A DNA stretch of 17,119 nucleotides, taken from assembly GCA_023301645.1 (NCBI GenBank), contig JALZUH010000142.1:1-17119 (forward strand), written 5' to 3'. Shown one piece after another: positions 1 through 7,811 of the stretch (its first letter is position 1; each line of letters begins with the position of its first letter). The DNA is from Akkermansiaceae bacterium. GTDB lineage: Bacteria; Verrucomicrobiota; Verrucomicrobiia; Verrucomicrobiales; Akkermansiaceae. Both the position numbers and the translations under genes were made by a program. The notes under the pieces were generated by a model that was not told the origin of the DNA, did no database searches, and saw nothing but the letters and a program-made list of their open reading frames with translations.

Positions 1-1779
1 GGTGACCGTCGCACCGAGGCTGACTGGGGACACTTTCTGGGCAGAGGCATGAACTGGAATACCCAGTGCGCATGGTGTCACATGACTGACTACCAGAAGA
101 ACTACGATGTCAAAACCGACACCTATCAATCACACTGGAAAGAAATGGGCGTGGGCTGCACCCAGTGCCACGGCAACATGGCAGAGCACGCCGATAAGGA
201 TAGCGGCTGCCTGATCGACCTTAAAAAACAACGCGAGCTCAAGGAAACCAATCCTGATCACATCTATGATAACTGCGCTACCTGCCATAGCCGCCGCACA
301 GCATTTGATGATAATTTCAAAGTAGGCGACCACTTTGGTGATCACTTTGGACTACAGCTACCCACACAGGAGCGCTTGTATTACCCCGATGGACAGGTCA
401 AAGACGAAGACTATGTATGGGCGTCACTGCGCATCAGTAATATGGGTCACAAGGGCGTTCGCTGCGGTGACTGCCATGACCTGCATACCAATCAGCTCAA
501 GCTTCCTGTAGAAAATAACCAGCTCTGTATGTCATGTCACGCTGGCGGCACGAATGGCCGTATTAGTGGTGCCATTGTCATCGACCCCCTCAACCACAGC
601 CATCATGGGGCGGGTAGTGCGGGCAACTCCTGTGTCGAGTGCCACATGACCCACACCACCTACATGGGGCGTGACCCACGACGTGATCACGGCTTCCACG
701 TGCCTGACCCACAAATGACCAAAGAGCACGGTATCCCTAACGCCTGTAATAAATGCCACACAGACCAAGACGCTGACTGGGCGATCAAGTGGACTAAGGA
801 ATGGTATGGCGATAAGATGAACTCCCCCGAGAGGCTACGCCAGAGAGCTCGCACCAGAGCCATTGCGAATGCCTACAGTGGCCAGCCTGATAGTATCGAT
901 GCTCTACTCACTGCATTTGATAATGAGCAGAACCCATACTGGCAGGCGTCTCTCCTCGAGATCATGACACCATGGGCTACCGACACGCGCGTGCAGTATC
1001 ATGCGAGAAATGCCGCCAACCATGAAGACTCGATCGTGCGCGCTGCGGGGTGTCGCCTCATGGGATTTAGCGCTGAGAATGAGCCTTGGCTCAAGCCCAT
1101 GCTCCAAGACTCCATCAAGGAGGTGCGCCTCGCTGCTGCGTGGTCTCATCGCGCCTTACTTGATGAAGCATCTGCTAATATGAAGGAGCTCAAGGACTCT
1201 GTTCTCTTCTCCGCTGATCAGCCATCAGGTGCGATGCGGATGATGCAAATGGCCTTTGAAAAAGGGAACCTCAAAGAAGCTGAGGCATGGATCACTCGTG
1301 CTATATCCCTCGATAAGACCTCACCGGGAACCTACGCTGACTACGCGGTATTACTCGGACAGATGGGGCGCACTGACGAGGCACTCATCCAGCTCGAGAA
1401 AGCCCGCAAACTCGACCCTCAGAACCCACAGTTCCCCTACCTTATGGCACTGACCTATGGAGAGCTAGGGCAGAAGGATAAGGTCGAAGAGCTACTTCGC
1501 GAGTCTCTCAAGCTCAATGAAAACAATGAGCGCGCCTGGTATAACCTAGGACTCATCCTCGCTGAGCAGGAAAAACTCGATGAAGCCATCCAAAGCATCC
1601 AAGTCAGTGAGCAAATCAATCCTCAAAACCCTGCCTACCCATATGCTCTGGCAACTCTACATCTCAGAAAAGGCGATAAAGCCGCCGCATTTGAAGCATG
1701 TAGAACCGTCCTCGGCATCGATCGTAACCATCAGGATGCGATGAACCTACTAGGGAGAATCGGGAACCCAAATCAGTAG
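1..1779 (+). CDS. Multiheme c-type cytochrome with HEAT-like and TPR repeats (5' truncated)
   Basis: The reading frame is open from base 1, so the gene starts upstream of the window; Met at base 49 is internal. Counting from that Met, seven CXXCH heme sites lie at residues 7-11 (CAWCH), 37-41 (CTQCH), 76-80 (CATCH), 139-143 (CGDCH), 160-164 (CMSCH), 195-199 (CVECH) and 233-237 (CNKCH), with many extra His as possible axial ligands. Residues about 260-400 form Arg/Ala-rich helical pairs that look HEAT-like, and about 400-575 hold four to five TPR units, for example around LEKARKLDPQNPQFPYLMAL. Such cytochrome-TPR proteins are frequent in Planctomycetes and Verrucomicrobia. The heme part resembles cytochrome c554/NrfA-type multiheme folds, so periplasmic electron transfer or a redox enzyme is likely. 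The substrate cannot be told, and the export signal would be upstream. Confidence 0.88.
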   Translation, partial: GDRRTEADWGHFLGRGMNWNTQCAWCHMTDYQKNYDVKTDTYQSHWKEMGVGCTQCHGNMAEHADKDSGCLIDLKKQRELKETNPDHIYDNCATCHSRRTAFDDNFKVGDHFGDHFGLQLPTQERLYYPDGQVKDEDYVWASLRISNMGHKGVRCGDCHDLHTNQLKLPVENNQLCMSCHAGGTNGRISGAIVIDPLNHSHHGAGSAGNSCVECHMTHTTYMGRDPRRDHGFHVPDPQMTKEHGIPNACNKCHTDQDADWAIKWTKEWYGDKMNSPERLRQRARTRAIANAYSGQPDSIDALLTAFDNEQNPYWQASLLEIMTPWATDTRVQYHARNAANHEDSIVRAAGCRLMGFSAENEPWLKPMLQDSIKEVRLAAAWSHRALLDEASANMKELKDSVLFSADQPSGAMRMMQMAFEKGNLKEAEAWITRAISLDKTSPGTYADYAVLLGQMGRTDEALIQLEKARKLDPQNPQFPYLMALTYGELGQKDKVEELLRESLKLNENNERAWYNLGLILAEQEKLDEAIQSIQVSEQINPQNPAYPYALATLHLRKGDKAAAFEACRTVLGIDRNHQDAMNLLGRIGNPNQ

Positions 1780-1888
1780 GATACAGTAGCTCCACCCAGT
1801 GAGTCTGGCGGCGAGGGTTCACCGGACTCTACATCAATCGGGCGAGGTCATTGGCAGCTGTATAATGTCTAGCTACAGACACTAGGCA

Positions 1889-1922
1889 CAAAAAAACGAC
1901 CTATCGTCATGATAGGCCGTTT
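1889..1922 (-). terminator. Rho-independent terminator of mscL (possibly bidirectional)
   Basis: An 11-bp stem (1895-1905 with 1911-1921, one G/T mismatch) encloses the loop GTCAT. Read on the minus strand it ends in a run of seven T (complement of A 1890-1896), placed just downstream of the mscL stop. On the plus strand the tail is only TTTAGAAAA, so termination of the cytochrome gene by the same hairpin is possible but weaker. Confidence 0.75.
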
Positions 1923-1945
1923 AGAAAATAAGTAAGTAAAATCAA

Positions 1946-2353
1946 TTACTTCTTAAGGAGATCACGGATCTCAGCAAGAAGAACTTCATTCTTTGGTGTT
2001 ACTGGTGCTGGAGCTGCCTCTTCTTCTTTCTTAGTCGCCTTCTCGATGTATTTCACCATGATGAACATAGCCATTCCAACGATAAGAAGGTTGATTACAT
2101 TGTTGATGAATAGACCGTAAGCAACTGTAGGGCCGCCTGCTTGTGCGAGCTCTAATGTCTCATAAGCTTTACCATTCATGCTGTGATACAATTGTGAGAA
2201 ATCAGGAAGTTTGAATAAACCACCGATGACTGGCATGATGATGTTATCTACAAGTGATTTAACAACGAGGCCGAATGCAACACCGAGGATCATACCTACA
2301 GCCATATCGAATGCATTACCTTTGATGATGAATGCTTTGAAGTCTTTTAACAT
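1946..2353 (-). CDS. mscL: Large-conductance mechanosensitive channel MscL
   Basis: This 135-residue inner-membrane channel opens under membrane tension and releases solutes during hypo-osmotic shock; it works as a homopentamer. The N-terminal helix MLKDFKAFIIKGNAFDMAVG and the following first transmembrane helix (about 15-45, ending in VDNIIMPVIGG) are the classic MscL signature. A periplasmic loop (50-75), a second transmembrane helix (about 76-100) and a charged cytoplasmic helix (about 104-135, EEEAAPAP linker then LLAEIRDLLKK) complete the usual architecture and length. The gene stands alone with its own terminator. Its start has no Shine-Dalgarno sequence; the bases before ATG are an A/T run (TATATAATACT). 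Confidence 0.97.
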   Translation of the reverse strand: MLKDFKAFIIKGNAFDMAVGMILGVAFGLVVKSLVDNIIMPVIGGLFKLPDFSQLYHSMNGKAYETLELAQAGGPTVAYGLFINNVINLLIVGMAMFIMVKYIEKATKKEEEAAPAPVTPKNEVLLAEIRDLLKK

Positions 2354-2384
2354 AGTATTATATATAATTGGATTTTATCTGATA

Positions 2385-2399
2385 GAAGCAACGTGCTTC
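2385..2399 (-). other. Small hairpin in the mscL leader
   Basis: GAAGCA and TGCTTC form a perfect 6-bp stem with loop ACG, about 32-46 bases upstream of the mscL ATG on the minus strand. A GGAGGG run lies just upstream of it (about 2405-2410, minus strand). It may be part of the mscL 5' leader or a weak terminator for the gene upstream; no poly-T tail supports the latter. Confidence 0.3.
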
Positions 2400-2522
2400 G
2401 CAATCCCTCCTAAAAGCTAAGGCGCACAAATACAATGCTTTTTTAAGTATATTTCACTCAAACCACAAAGAGTAGTCACCCGAATATCTGACCACCTAGC
2501 AGAAAATAAGCGCCAAAAGCCA

Positions 2523-3161
2523 CTACGGGCGAGGCTCTAAGATCAGCTCATCGCCTACCTGCACGTCGATAGCACCTGCTGGAAATGACCCCTGAATAGC
2601 GTCAGCAAAGACATTACCCTCTGAAATATTAGAAACCACAAGACGCCCAGTGATTTCATCACCGCGACGAATGGCCAGCTCCGTATTGACCTGCACCTGA
2701 GTAGGCATCTTCACATCGATCAGGATGATGGAAATCTCACCCTGCTGAGCAGTTTCAATGACCTCGGCCATCAATGTGGCAATACTAATATGTCTAGCGC
2801 GGCGCTCTTCCTTAGCCGTTCTCACTGGCTGCATATTAGCCAGGGCCATCGCTTCATTTTTCTTCCTCATCTCTTCTTCAGCCGCTAGCTGCTGACGTAG
2901 AAGCTCATTCTGCTGCTCTATTTCAGCCAGCTTGGAGTCAGTCATGGCATTAGGCACCTCGATCTCTTGTTTAGGAGCGACGAGGCCACTGCGTAAACGA
3001 TCAATCTCAGCCTGAAGACGAACATTATCCTGCATAAGCTCTGATGCCGACTGCTGCAGGCCGTGCTGTTTCTCCCCTGATTTCATCTCGCCATAGGATA
3101 AGACGATAGCCACCAAAAGCATGACTGCTGTGGAACCAAGAAGGAATTGCGTAATGTTCAT
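2523..3161 (-). CDS. Membrane-anchored coiled-coil protein with C-terminal beta domain, function unknown
   Basis: I do not recognise this family. Starting at the ATG at 3161 gives 212 residues: a transmembrane anchor at about 4-24 (FLLGSTAVMLLVAIVL), a Glu/Gln-rich coiled coil at about 30-110 (AEIEQQNELLRQQLAAEEE), then a probably beta-rich domain at 120-212 containing RRGDEITGRLVVSNISEGNV and ending in a VGDELIL motif. The 'GxVxxI-x-A-x-GxI-x-VGDEL' pattern is reminiscent of small beta-barrel domains such as that at the C terminus of FlgT; this is only a resemblance. An in-frame ATG at 3221 would add 20 residues (MFCWQRFTLVKR...). I prefer 3161 because it places the hydrophobic anchor at the N terminus. 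Neither start has a Shine-Dalgarno sequence. The bulk of the protein probably faces the periplasm or cytoplasm from a single anchor. Confidence 0.7.
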   Translation of the reverse strand: MNITQFLLGSTAVMLLVAIVLSYGEMKSGEKQHGLQQSASELMQDNVRLQAEIDRLRSGLVAPKQEIEVPNAMTDSKLAEIEQQNELLRQQLAAEEEMRKKNEAMALANMQPVRTAKEERRARHISIATLMAEVIETAQQGEISIILIDVKMPTQVQVNTELAIRRGDEITGRLVVSNISEGNVFADAIQGSFPAGAIDVQVGDELILEPRP

Positions 3162-3380
3162 AAAGCCAAGCTGATATAGGACGAAGCGTTTCACAAGAGT
3201 AAATCTCTGCCAGCAAAACACGGCTCAATGCTTGAAAAAAAATCTAAAAATAGAAGACTCTAATCTATTCTGGAGATGCTATTCTCAACGTAATCACTGC
3301 CACATTCATTCCGAAATATTCGTCTGATTGCTACCACTCCACCCTTGAATCCATAGCCATTTCACTGCACCGTCCCAGTC

Positions 3381-4295
3381 ATGATACGTATGGCTGTGCT
3401 CGGTAGCGGAAGTGGTGGTAATGCCACACTTCTGAGCTGTGGGGACACGCATCTATTAGTCGATGCAGGTCTTAGTGCTAAGCAGCTCGTCTTACGCATC
3501 CAGCAGCTGGGTCTCGAGCCAGAAGATCTCTCAGCCATCTTACTCACCCATGAGCATAGCGATCATGCGCGCGGAGTGGATGTATTACTGAGAAATCGAG
3601 ATATCCCCGTCTATACCAATGCCATGACACGGGAGGCACTTAGCTATAAGATGAAAAGTGACATCGCGTGGAAGATTTTCCGCAGTGGTCAGGAGTTTAC
3701 CCACGGGGACTTCTCCGTGCAGTCATTTAAAATTCCTCACGATGCGGCCGAGCCAGTGGGCTTCGTCGTTACTAGCCAAGGTTCTCAAATCGCGATGCTC
3801 AGTGACATTGGCCATATCACACCCCAAATCTGTGAGTCCCTACGAGGCTGTGACGCTATCTACGTCGAGGCGAACTACGACGAAGCTCTACTGGAAAGTG
3901 ATACCAAAAGACCTTGGTCTATCAAGCAGCGCATCCAGTCTCACCACGGGCACCTCTCCAATCTACAAACCGCTGAGCTACTCAGTGAAGTCGCCTGCGA
4001 TAAACTCAAGCTAGTCATGCTCTGCCACCTGAGCTCAGACTGTAACTGCCCAGTCATTGCCAAAGAAGCTGTCCAGTCAGCCCTGACCCAACGCGGTATC
4101 AAAGATGTCGCCATCCACTGCGCCGAACAACACCAAGTATCAGAGTGGCTCGAAGTAGGAGAACCACTCATAGCACCACCCATAGAGGAGATTAATGAGG
4201 AAACTGAGCAAAAGGTCGAAGCAGAGATCTATGCAAAGACTGAAGACTCACAGGGTCAAAAAGAGCTACAAGATGACTTTTTTTCGAAATTATAA
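3381..4295 (+). CDS. MBL-fold metallohydrolase, YycJ/WalJ (VicX) type
   Basis: The 304-residue protein opens with the YycJ-like signature LGSGSGGNATLL, followed by LLVDAGLSAKQL and the metal motif THEHSDH at residues 56-62 (H57, H59, D61, H62 bind two metal ions). Further expected ligands are H120 (KIPHDA) and D142 (SDIGH), and the C-terminal part has the family-like CHLSSDCNCP segment. Relatives such as WalJ/YycJ are metal-dependent nuclease-like hydrolases linked to cell-wall signalling and DNA metabolism; the substrate in this organism is unknown. The usual length is about 260; here about 40 Glu/Lys/Gln-rich residues follow as a probably disordered tail. The ATG at 3381 is used; ATG at 3390 is also possible. 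There is no walKR-type partner gene nearby. Confidence 0.88.
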   Translation: MIRMAVLGSGSGGNATLLSCGDTHLLVDAGLSAKQLVLRIQQLGLEPEDLSAILLTHEHSDHARGVDVLLRNRDIPVYTNAMTREALSYKMKSDIAWKIFRSGQEFTHGDFSVQSFKIPHDAAEPVGFVVTSQGSQIAMLSDIGHITPQICESLRGCDAIYVEANYDEALLESDTKRPWSIKQRIQSHHGHLSNLQTAELLSEVACDKLKLVMLCHLSSDCNCPVIAKEAVQSALTQRGIKDVAIHCAEQHQVSEWLEVGEPLIAPPIEEINEETEQKVEAEIYAKTEDSQGQKELQDDFFSKL

Positions 4296-4648
4296 AAAAG
4301 ATCATTTAGAAATCTTAAGTTGATCATTCGACCCAACCTCTCAAATATCCACCTGTCTGCCGCACTTTATTCATAAATGATCATCGGGTTAAAATTCTTG
4401 AAAAACCGTATACTTAATTACCCTTAATTCATTTTTTTAAAATAAAATCATCATTCTTGCACAATGTCGTATTGACAAGAGGCCAAAATTCCCTAGTTTG
4501 CCCGCCCGTCCTCGGTGGAAAACAAGATGATCCTCTGGGTAGTTCGTAAATAATCTCTTCGTAGATACTTTTACTAACTCTATCTAGAACAGCTCAGTCT
4601 CCTAAGCCACCACACTACAGAATCTAAACATATAAATCGTCTTTCACC
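4296..4648. other. Intergenic region upstream of rpmH
   Basis: These 353 bases hold no gene I can support. The first part carries three TGATCA/AGATCA-centred copies (about 4309, 4321, 4378). The stretch 4400-4460 is strongly A/T-rich, consistent with an UP-element ahead of the rpmH promoter candidate at 4472. Bases 4500-4648 would be the rpmH leader; I see no clear riboswitch fold. No convincing terminator follows the MBL-fold gene. Confidence 0.5.
4472..4500 (+). promoter_or_regulatory. Candidate sigma70-type promoter for rpmH
   Basis: A consensus -35 TTGACA at 4472-4477 is followed after 16 bases by TAGTTT (4494-4499), a moderate -10 match, and sits directly downstream of an A/T-rich tract. 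It would give an rpmH leader of about 140 bases. The -35 is strong and the -10 is weak, so the exact site is uncertain. Confidence 0.45.
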
Positions 4649-4858
4649 ATGAAACGCACTTTCCAACCTTCAAAACGCACCCGCAAACAACAACATGGCT
4701 TCCGCGCTCGCATGAGCACTAAAGCAGGTCGTGACTGTCTCCGCCGCCGCCGCCAAAAAGGACGTAAGCGTCTTCTTCCTAAAGGTGCAGAGATCCACTT
4801 CAAGCGTCACATCAAGCAGCACACTCCTAAGGGAACTAAGGCCGCTCACGCAGCTTAG
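4649..4858 (+). CDS. rpmH: 50S ribosomal protein L34 with C-terminal extension
   Basis: Residues 1-43 are a canonical L34: MKRTFQPSKRTRKQQHGFRA, then a basic arginine-rich stretch (RRRRQKGRKRL). L34 is a small structural protein of the large ribosomal subunit. The family is normally about 44-46 residues; here 69 residues are encoded, with an extra 25 at the C terminus (LPKGAEIHFKRHIKQHTPKG and a short Ala-rich end), rich in Lys and His. The codons continue smoothly, with no sign of a frameshift. The start has no Shine-Dalgarno sequence and is preceded by TTTCACC. The gene has its own promoter candidate upstream and a strong terminator downstream, so it appears to be monocistronic. Confidence 0.96.
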   Translation: MKRTFQPSKRTRKQQHGFRARMSTKAGRDCLRRRRQKGRKRLLPKGAEIHFKRHIKQHTPKGTKAAHAA

Positions 4859-4952
4859 AGTGATTGCCTAAGTGGCTCATTGATTTAGCTTTCTAGCTGG
4901 TTTCTCTAGCGAGAAGTCTGTCGATCTAGCTAATATCACTTAACATCATTTT

Positions 4953-4984
4953 AAACGGCCACCCCTCGGTGGCCGTTTCTTTGT
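4953..4984 (+). terminator. Strong rho-independent terminator after rpmH
   Basis: A perfect 11-bp stem, AAACGGCCACC (4953-4963) with GGTGGCCGTTT (4968-4978), encloses the tetraloop CCTC and is followed by a T-rich tail (TTTCTTTG). It lies about 95 bases after the rpmH stop and would uncouple rpmH from rnpA. Confidence 0.92.
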
Positions 4985-5105
4985 ATAGTCTTATTAGCAA
5001 TTTTAGAAACCCGAGTCATTCTACCTCTAAGGTTTCTTGCTGTAGCCGCTACCCATTTGCCTCACTGCACTTAGACTCCTGAGCACCTACCCACCCGCTA
5101 AAATC

Positions 5106-5486
5106 ATGCGACTTAATCGATCATTTAGCATGAAAGACCACTCCGAGTTCTCTCTTGCGAGGCAGAAAGGTGAGGCGAAGGGAGGTAAATATCTCGTGCT
5201 AAGCACACTCGTAGATACTAGCAAGAAGGACGGCCAGCCGAATGAATCAACCAAGAAGGCTGGAGTAATCGTCACTAAGAAGGTGGGTAATGCCGTCATG
5301 AGAAACCGTCTTCGCCGTCGCGTTCAGAGTATATTGGCCAAATACATCGATCAAATAGATGATCAAGGTGGCACCCGCTACATCGTCACCATCATACGCT
5401 GGCGAGCACCAGACGCCACCTTTGCCCAATTAGAAAAGGACTGGCTAAAACAAGCAAACCGTCTAGGTATATTGACAACGTCCTAA
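5106..5486 (+). CDS. rnpA: Ribonuclease P protein component
   Basis: This 126-residue basic protein pairs with the RNase P RNA to mature the 5' ends of tRNA precursors. The N terminus MRLNRSFSMKDHSEFSLARQ matches the usual 'RL-x-x-x-x-F-x-x-x-R' opening, which favours the ATG at 5106 over the internal ATG at 5130. The RNR signature KKVGNAVMRNRLRRRVQ is at residues 58-74 and forms the RNA-binding helix. The length is typical. It is followed after 23 bases by yidD, and then yidC, the standard order in bacteria. No Shine-Dalgarno sequence precedes the start (CCGCTAAAATC-ATG). Confidence 0.96.
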   Translation: MRLNRSFSMKDHSEFSLARQKGEAKGGKYLVLSTLVDTSKKDGQPNESTKKAGVIVTKKVGNAVMRNRLRRRVQSILAKYIDQIDDQGGTRYIVTIIRWRAPDATFAQLEKDWLKQANRLGILTTS

Positions 5487-5509
5487 CCAGTAACACCCTA
5501 CGCAGCGCT

Positions 5510-5779
5510 GTGAACTTCATCTCAAAATTTCTCAGTTCCTTCATTTACATTGGAATCTTCATCTACCAGAAACTCCTTAAACCGATTATCAAAATCTTTG
5601 CAGGCCCCAATGGCAGCTGCAGATACACCCCATCTTGCTCAAACTACTTTCTCCAAGCAGTCCAGACCCACGGCCCATTCTATGGTTCATGGTTAGGGAT
5701 TTGCCGCATTTGTCGCTGTCACCCATGGGGTAGCTGCGGTGAGGATCCAGTCCCACCTAAGCCGGCCAGCAAACGATAA
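5510..5779 (+). CDS. yidD: Membrane protein insertion efficiency factor YidD
   Basis: The 89-residue product has an N-terminal amphipathic or hydrophobic helix (about 4-30), then the family signature CRYTPSCSNYFLQAVQTHG at residues 37-55 and a Cys-rich end with RCHPWGSCGEDPVPP. YidD assists the YidC/Sec route for inserting proteins into the inner membrane. The gene starts with GTG, 23 bases after rnpA and 70 bases before yidC, so co-transcription with both is likely. An oddity is the additional cysteines (GICRICRCHPWGSC) where most homologues have fewer. Confidence 0.95.
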   Translation: MNFISKFLSSFIYIGIFIYQKLLKPIIKIFAGPNGSCRYTPSCSNYFLQAVQTHGPFYGSWLGICRICRCHPWGSCGEDPVPPKPASKR

Positions 5780-5849
5780 ATACACCTCTCTCATTCTCCC
5801 TCTCTTTCACTCACTCACTCTAAAATCACTCTTTTAACCTACTTATATT
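5780..5849 (+). promoter_or_regulatory. Pyrimidine-rich leader between yidD and yidC
   Basis: Bases about 5784-5822 are almost only C and T (CTCTCTCATTCTCCCTCTCT and similar CACT repeats), followed by an A/T-rich segment ending in ACTTATATT-ATG. There is no Shine-Dalgarno sequence. Such unstructured C/U-rich leaders can serve as ribosomal protein S1 contact sites; this role is inferred. Confidence 0.35.
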
Positions 5850-7769
5850 ATGGATCGTAAAGCATGGATCATACTCACACTCTGCGGAATTCTCCTCGCA
5901 GCTAATTTCTACTACGCAGCACCTGCACCTGAGCCAACTGTAGACTCACAGGATCAGTCACCAGCCACAGAGAGCTCTGCAGCTCCAGTTACTAGCCCTC
6001 AGAGCCCAGCTACAGCTGATGCTGAGCTCACTGTCACTCCCTACATCGAGCCTGTAGGAGAAAACACCGCTGAACTTATCTCCAAGCAAGATGGTAAAGA
6101 GATGGTCAAATACACCTTCACCTCACGCGGTGGTGGTCTCCAAAGTGCCGAGCTTCTCGATCACCATGCCGTTTACTCCAAGGAGACAAATGTTCTGCTT
6201 AATAAATTCGCCCCAGCACCTGTAGGCGCAATCTGCGATGCTCCCGATCGATACATAAGTCTCAACTATGACCTCACAGTAATAGATAATGCCGTCTACT
6301 GTGAAGCCACTACCCCATCAGGTCTCCGTATCACCAAGCGCTGGTCACTTGAGAAGAGCGACAGCAAGGCAGGTGCTCCATGGTTACTCAATCTCACCGT
6401 AACATTCCGAAATAAGGCGAATACAGATAGTGTTATCAATCTCGAGGACTACTCCATCTTCACTGGTGCGCTCTCCCCACTTTACAAGAGTGAGATGCTT
6501 CAGCTCGGTGGCTTCTTCTTCCTCGATAATGGATCACTGACGAATAAAAATAGCTCTTACTTCAATAAAGGCTTTTTCTCGAAGGCTAAGCCACTCTTTC
6601 AGGAGAGTGTTGAGAATCTCCAATTCGCTGGTGTTTCCAATCAGTTCTTCACCTCACTGGTAAGACCTTCTGAAAAATACACCTCTACCCTCTGGGCTAA
6701 GAGACAAGAAGTCACCATCGCCGGAGTCGACCCTGACAAACCTAAGCACGCAGTTCGCCTCGGATTTAGCCTTCCTGCACGTCAGATTGCGAAGGATGAG
6801 TCAGCTACATTTACCTACTCCATCTACTCAGGGCCTAAGGAATACAGCATTCTTAAAAACATGGAGCAGGACACTGCCAAGGTCATGAACTACGGCTGGT
6901 TTACCATCGTCAGTGTGACCCTTAACAACATCCTCAACTGGTTCCATGATGTTGTCTTCGTAAAGCTAGCTGACCACTGGGCATGGGGACTCTCCATCGT
7001 TGCCCTAACCATCCTGATCAGAACGGTGCTATGGCCACTTCATAACAAATCGTCTCGCACGATGAAGCGTATGAGTAAGCTTCAGCCTATCATCAAAGAT
7101 CTTCGTGAGAAATATAAGGATAATCCTAATAAACTCAATCAGGAGACCATGAAGATCTACAAGGAGTATAAGATCAACCCTATGGGCGGTTGCTTACCGA
7201 TGTTCTTACAGATTCCTATTTTCTTTGGTTATTTCAAAATGCTTCAGCACGCCGTCGAGCTACGTGGTGAGAGCTTCCTCTGGGTAGATGACCTATCGAT
7301 GCCAGATACCATCTACACCATCGACCTACCCTTCATGCTGCCGCTTCTCGGTGACGCATTACCCATCAATCTACTACCGATCGTGATGGCAGTCACCATG
7401 ATCATTCAGATGAAAATCTCACCGAAGGCAGGTGACCCTATGCAGCAGAAGATCATGATGTTCATGCCGCTGATGTTCTTCTTCTTCTGTTACAACTACG
7501 CAGCTGCTCTCGCTCTCTACTGGGCGACTCAGAACATCTTCTCCATTGGTCAAATATGGCTAAGTAATCGCCTACCTGAGCCTGATCTACAGAAAAGCGA
7601 CAAGCCGAAGAAGCCTGGCAAGAAGTCCTTCATGGAGCGCATGACTGAAAAAGCCGAAGAAATGCAGCGTCTCAAAGACGCACAAAACGGTAAGACCAGT
7701 GCACCAATGCGCAACGCAACACCCGATAAGGCTAAGCCAAAGAAGCGCACACCTAAAACAGGAGGCTAG
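5850..7769 (+). CDS. yidC: Membrane protein insertase YidC
   Basis: YidC inserts and folds inner-membrane proteins, alone or with SecYEG. The 639-residue protein has the Gram-negative layout: an N-terminal transmembrane anchor (about 6-25), a Pro/Ser-rich linker, a large periplasmic beta domain (about 60-340), and the conserved YidC/Oxa1 core from about 350 to 560. In the core, WGLSIVALTILIRTVLWPL carries the groove arginine (R391), followed by the cytoplasmic helical hairpin and INPMGGCLPMFLQIPIFFGY, then three further transmembrane helices. The C-terminal tail (about 575-639) is Lys/Pro-rich and probably disordered, as expected for ribosome contact. It is the last gene of rnpA-yidD-yidC and is followed by a terminator. 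Confidence 0.97.
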   Translation: MDRKAWIILTLCGILLAANFYYAAPAPEPTVDSQDQSPATESSAAPVTSPQSPATADAELTVTPYIEPVGENTAELISKQDGKEMVKYTFTSRGGGLQSAELLDHHAVYSKETNVLLNKFAPAPVGAICDAPDRYISLNYDLTVIDNAVYCEATTPSGLRITKRWSLEKSDSKAGAPWLLNLTVTFRNKANTDSVINLEDYSIFTGALSPLYKSEMLQLGGFFFLDNGSLTNKNSSYFNKGFFSKAKPLFQESVENLQFAGVSNQFFTSLVRPSEKYTSTLWAKRQEVTIAGVDPDKPKHAVRLGFSLPARQIAKDESATFTYSIYSGPKEYSILKNMEQDTAKVMNYGWFTIVSVTLNNILNWFHDVVFVKLADHWAWGLSIVALTILIRTVLWPLHNKSSRTMKRMSKLQPIIKDLREKYKDNPNKLNQETMKIYKEYKINPMGGCLPMFLQIPIFFGYFKMLQHAVELRGESFLWVDDLSMPDTIYTIDLPFMLPLLGDALPINLLPIVMAVTMIIQMKISPKAGDPMQQKIMMFMPLMFFFFCYNYAAALALYWATQNIFSIGQIWLSNRLPEPDLQKSDKPKKPGKKSFMERMTEKAEEMQRLKDAQNGKTSAPMRNATPDKAKPKKRTPKTGG

Positions 7770-7811
7770 AAAGCAGTCCCTTCATAGATCACTTAAGATT
7801 TAAATCACTCC

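Noticed and set aside
904..1149. Minus-strand and out-of-frame reading frames inside the cytochrome gene
   Set aside because: They are shadows of the strong heme/TPR coding frame, without recognisable domains.
4296..4470. Possible replication origin near rpmH, with DnaA-box-like words such as TTATTCATA (about 4368)
   Set aside because: Only one or two near-matches to TTATNCACA, no cluster, and no dnaA or dnaN gene in view. The A/T-rich tract is explained by the rpmH promoter.
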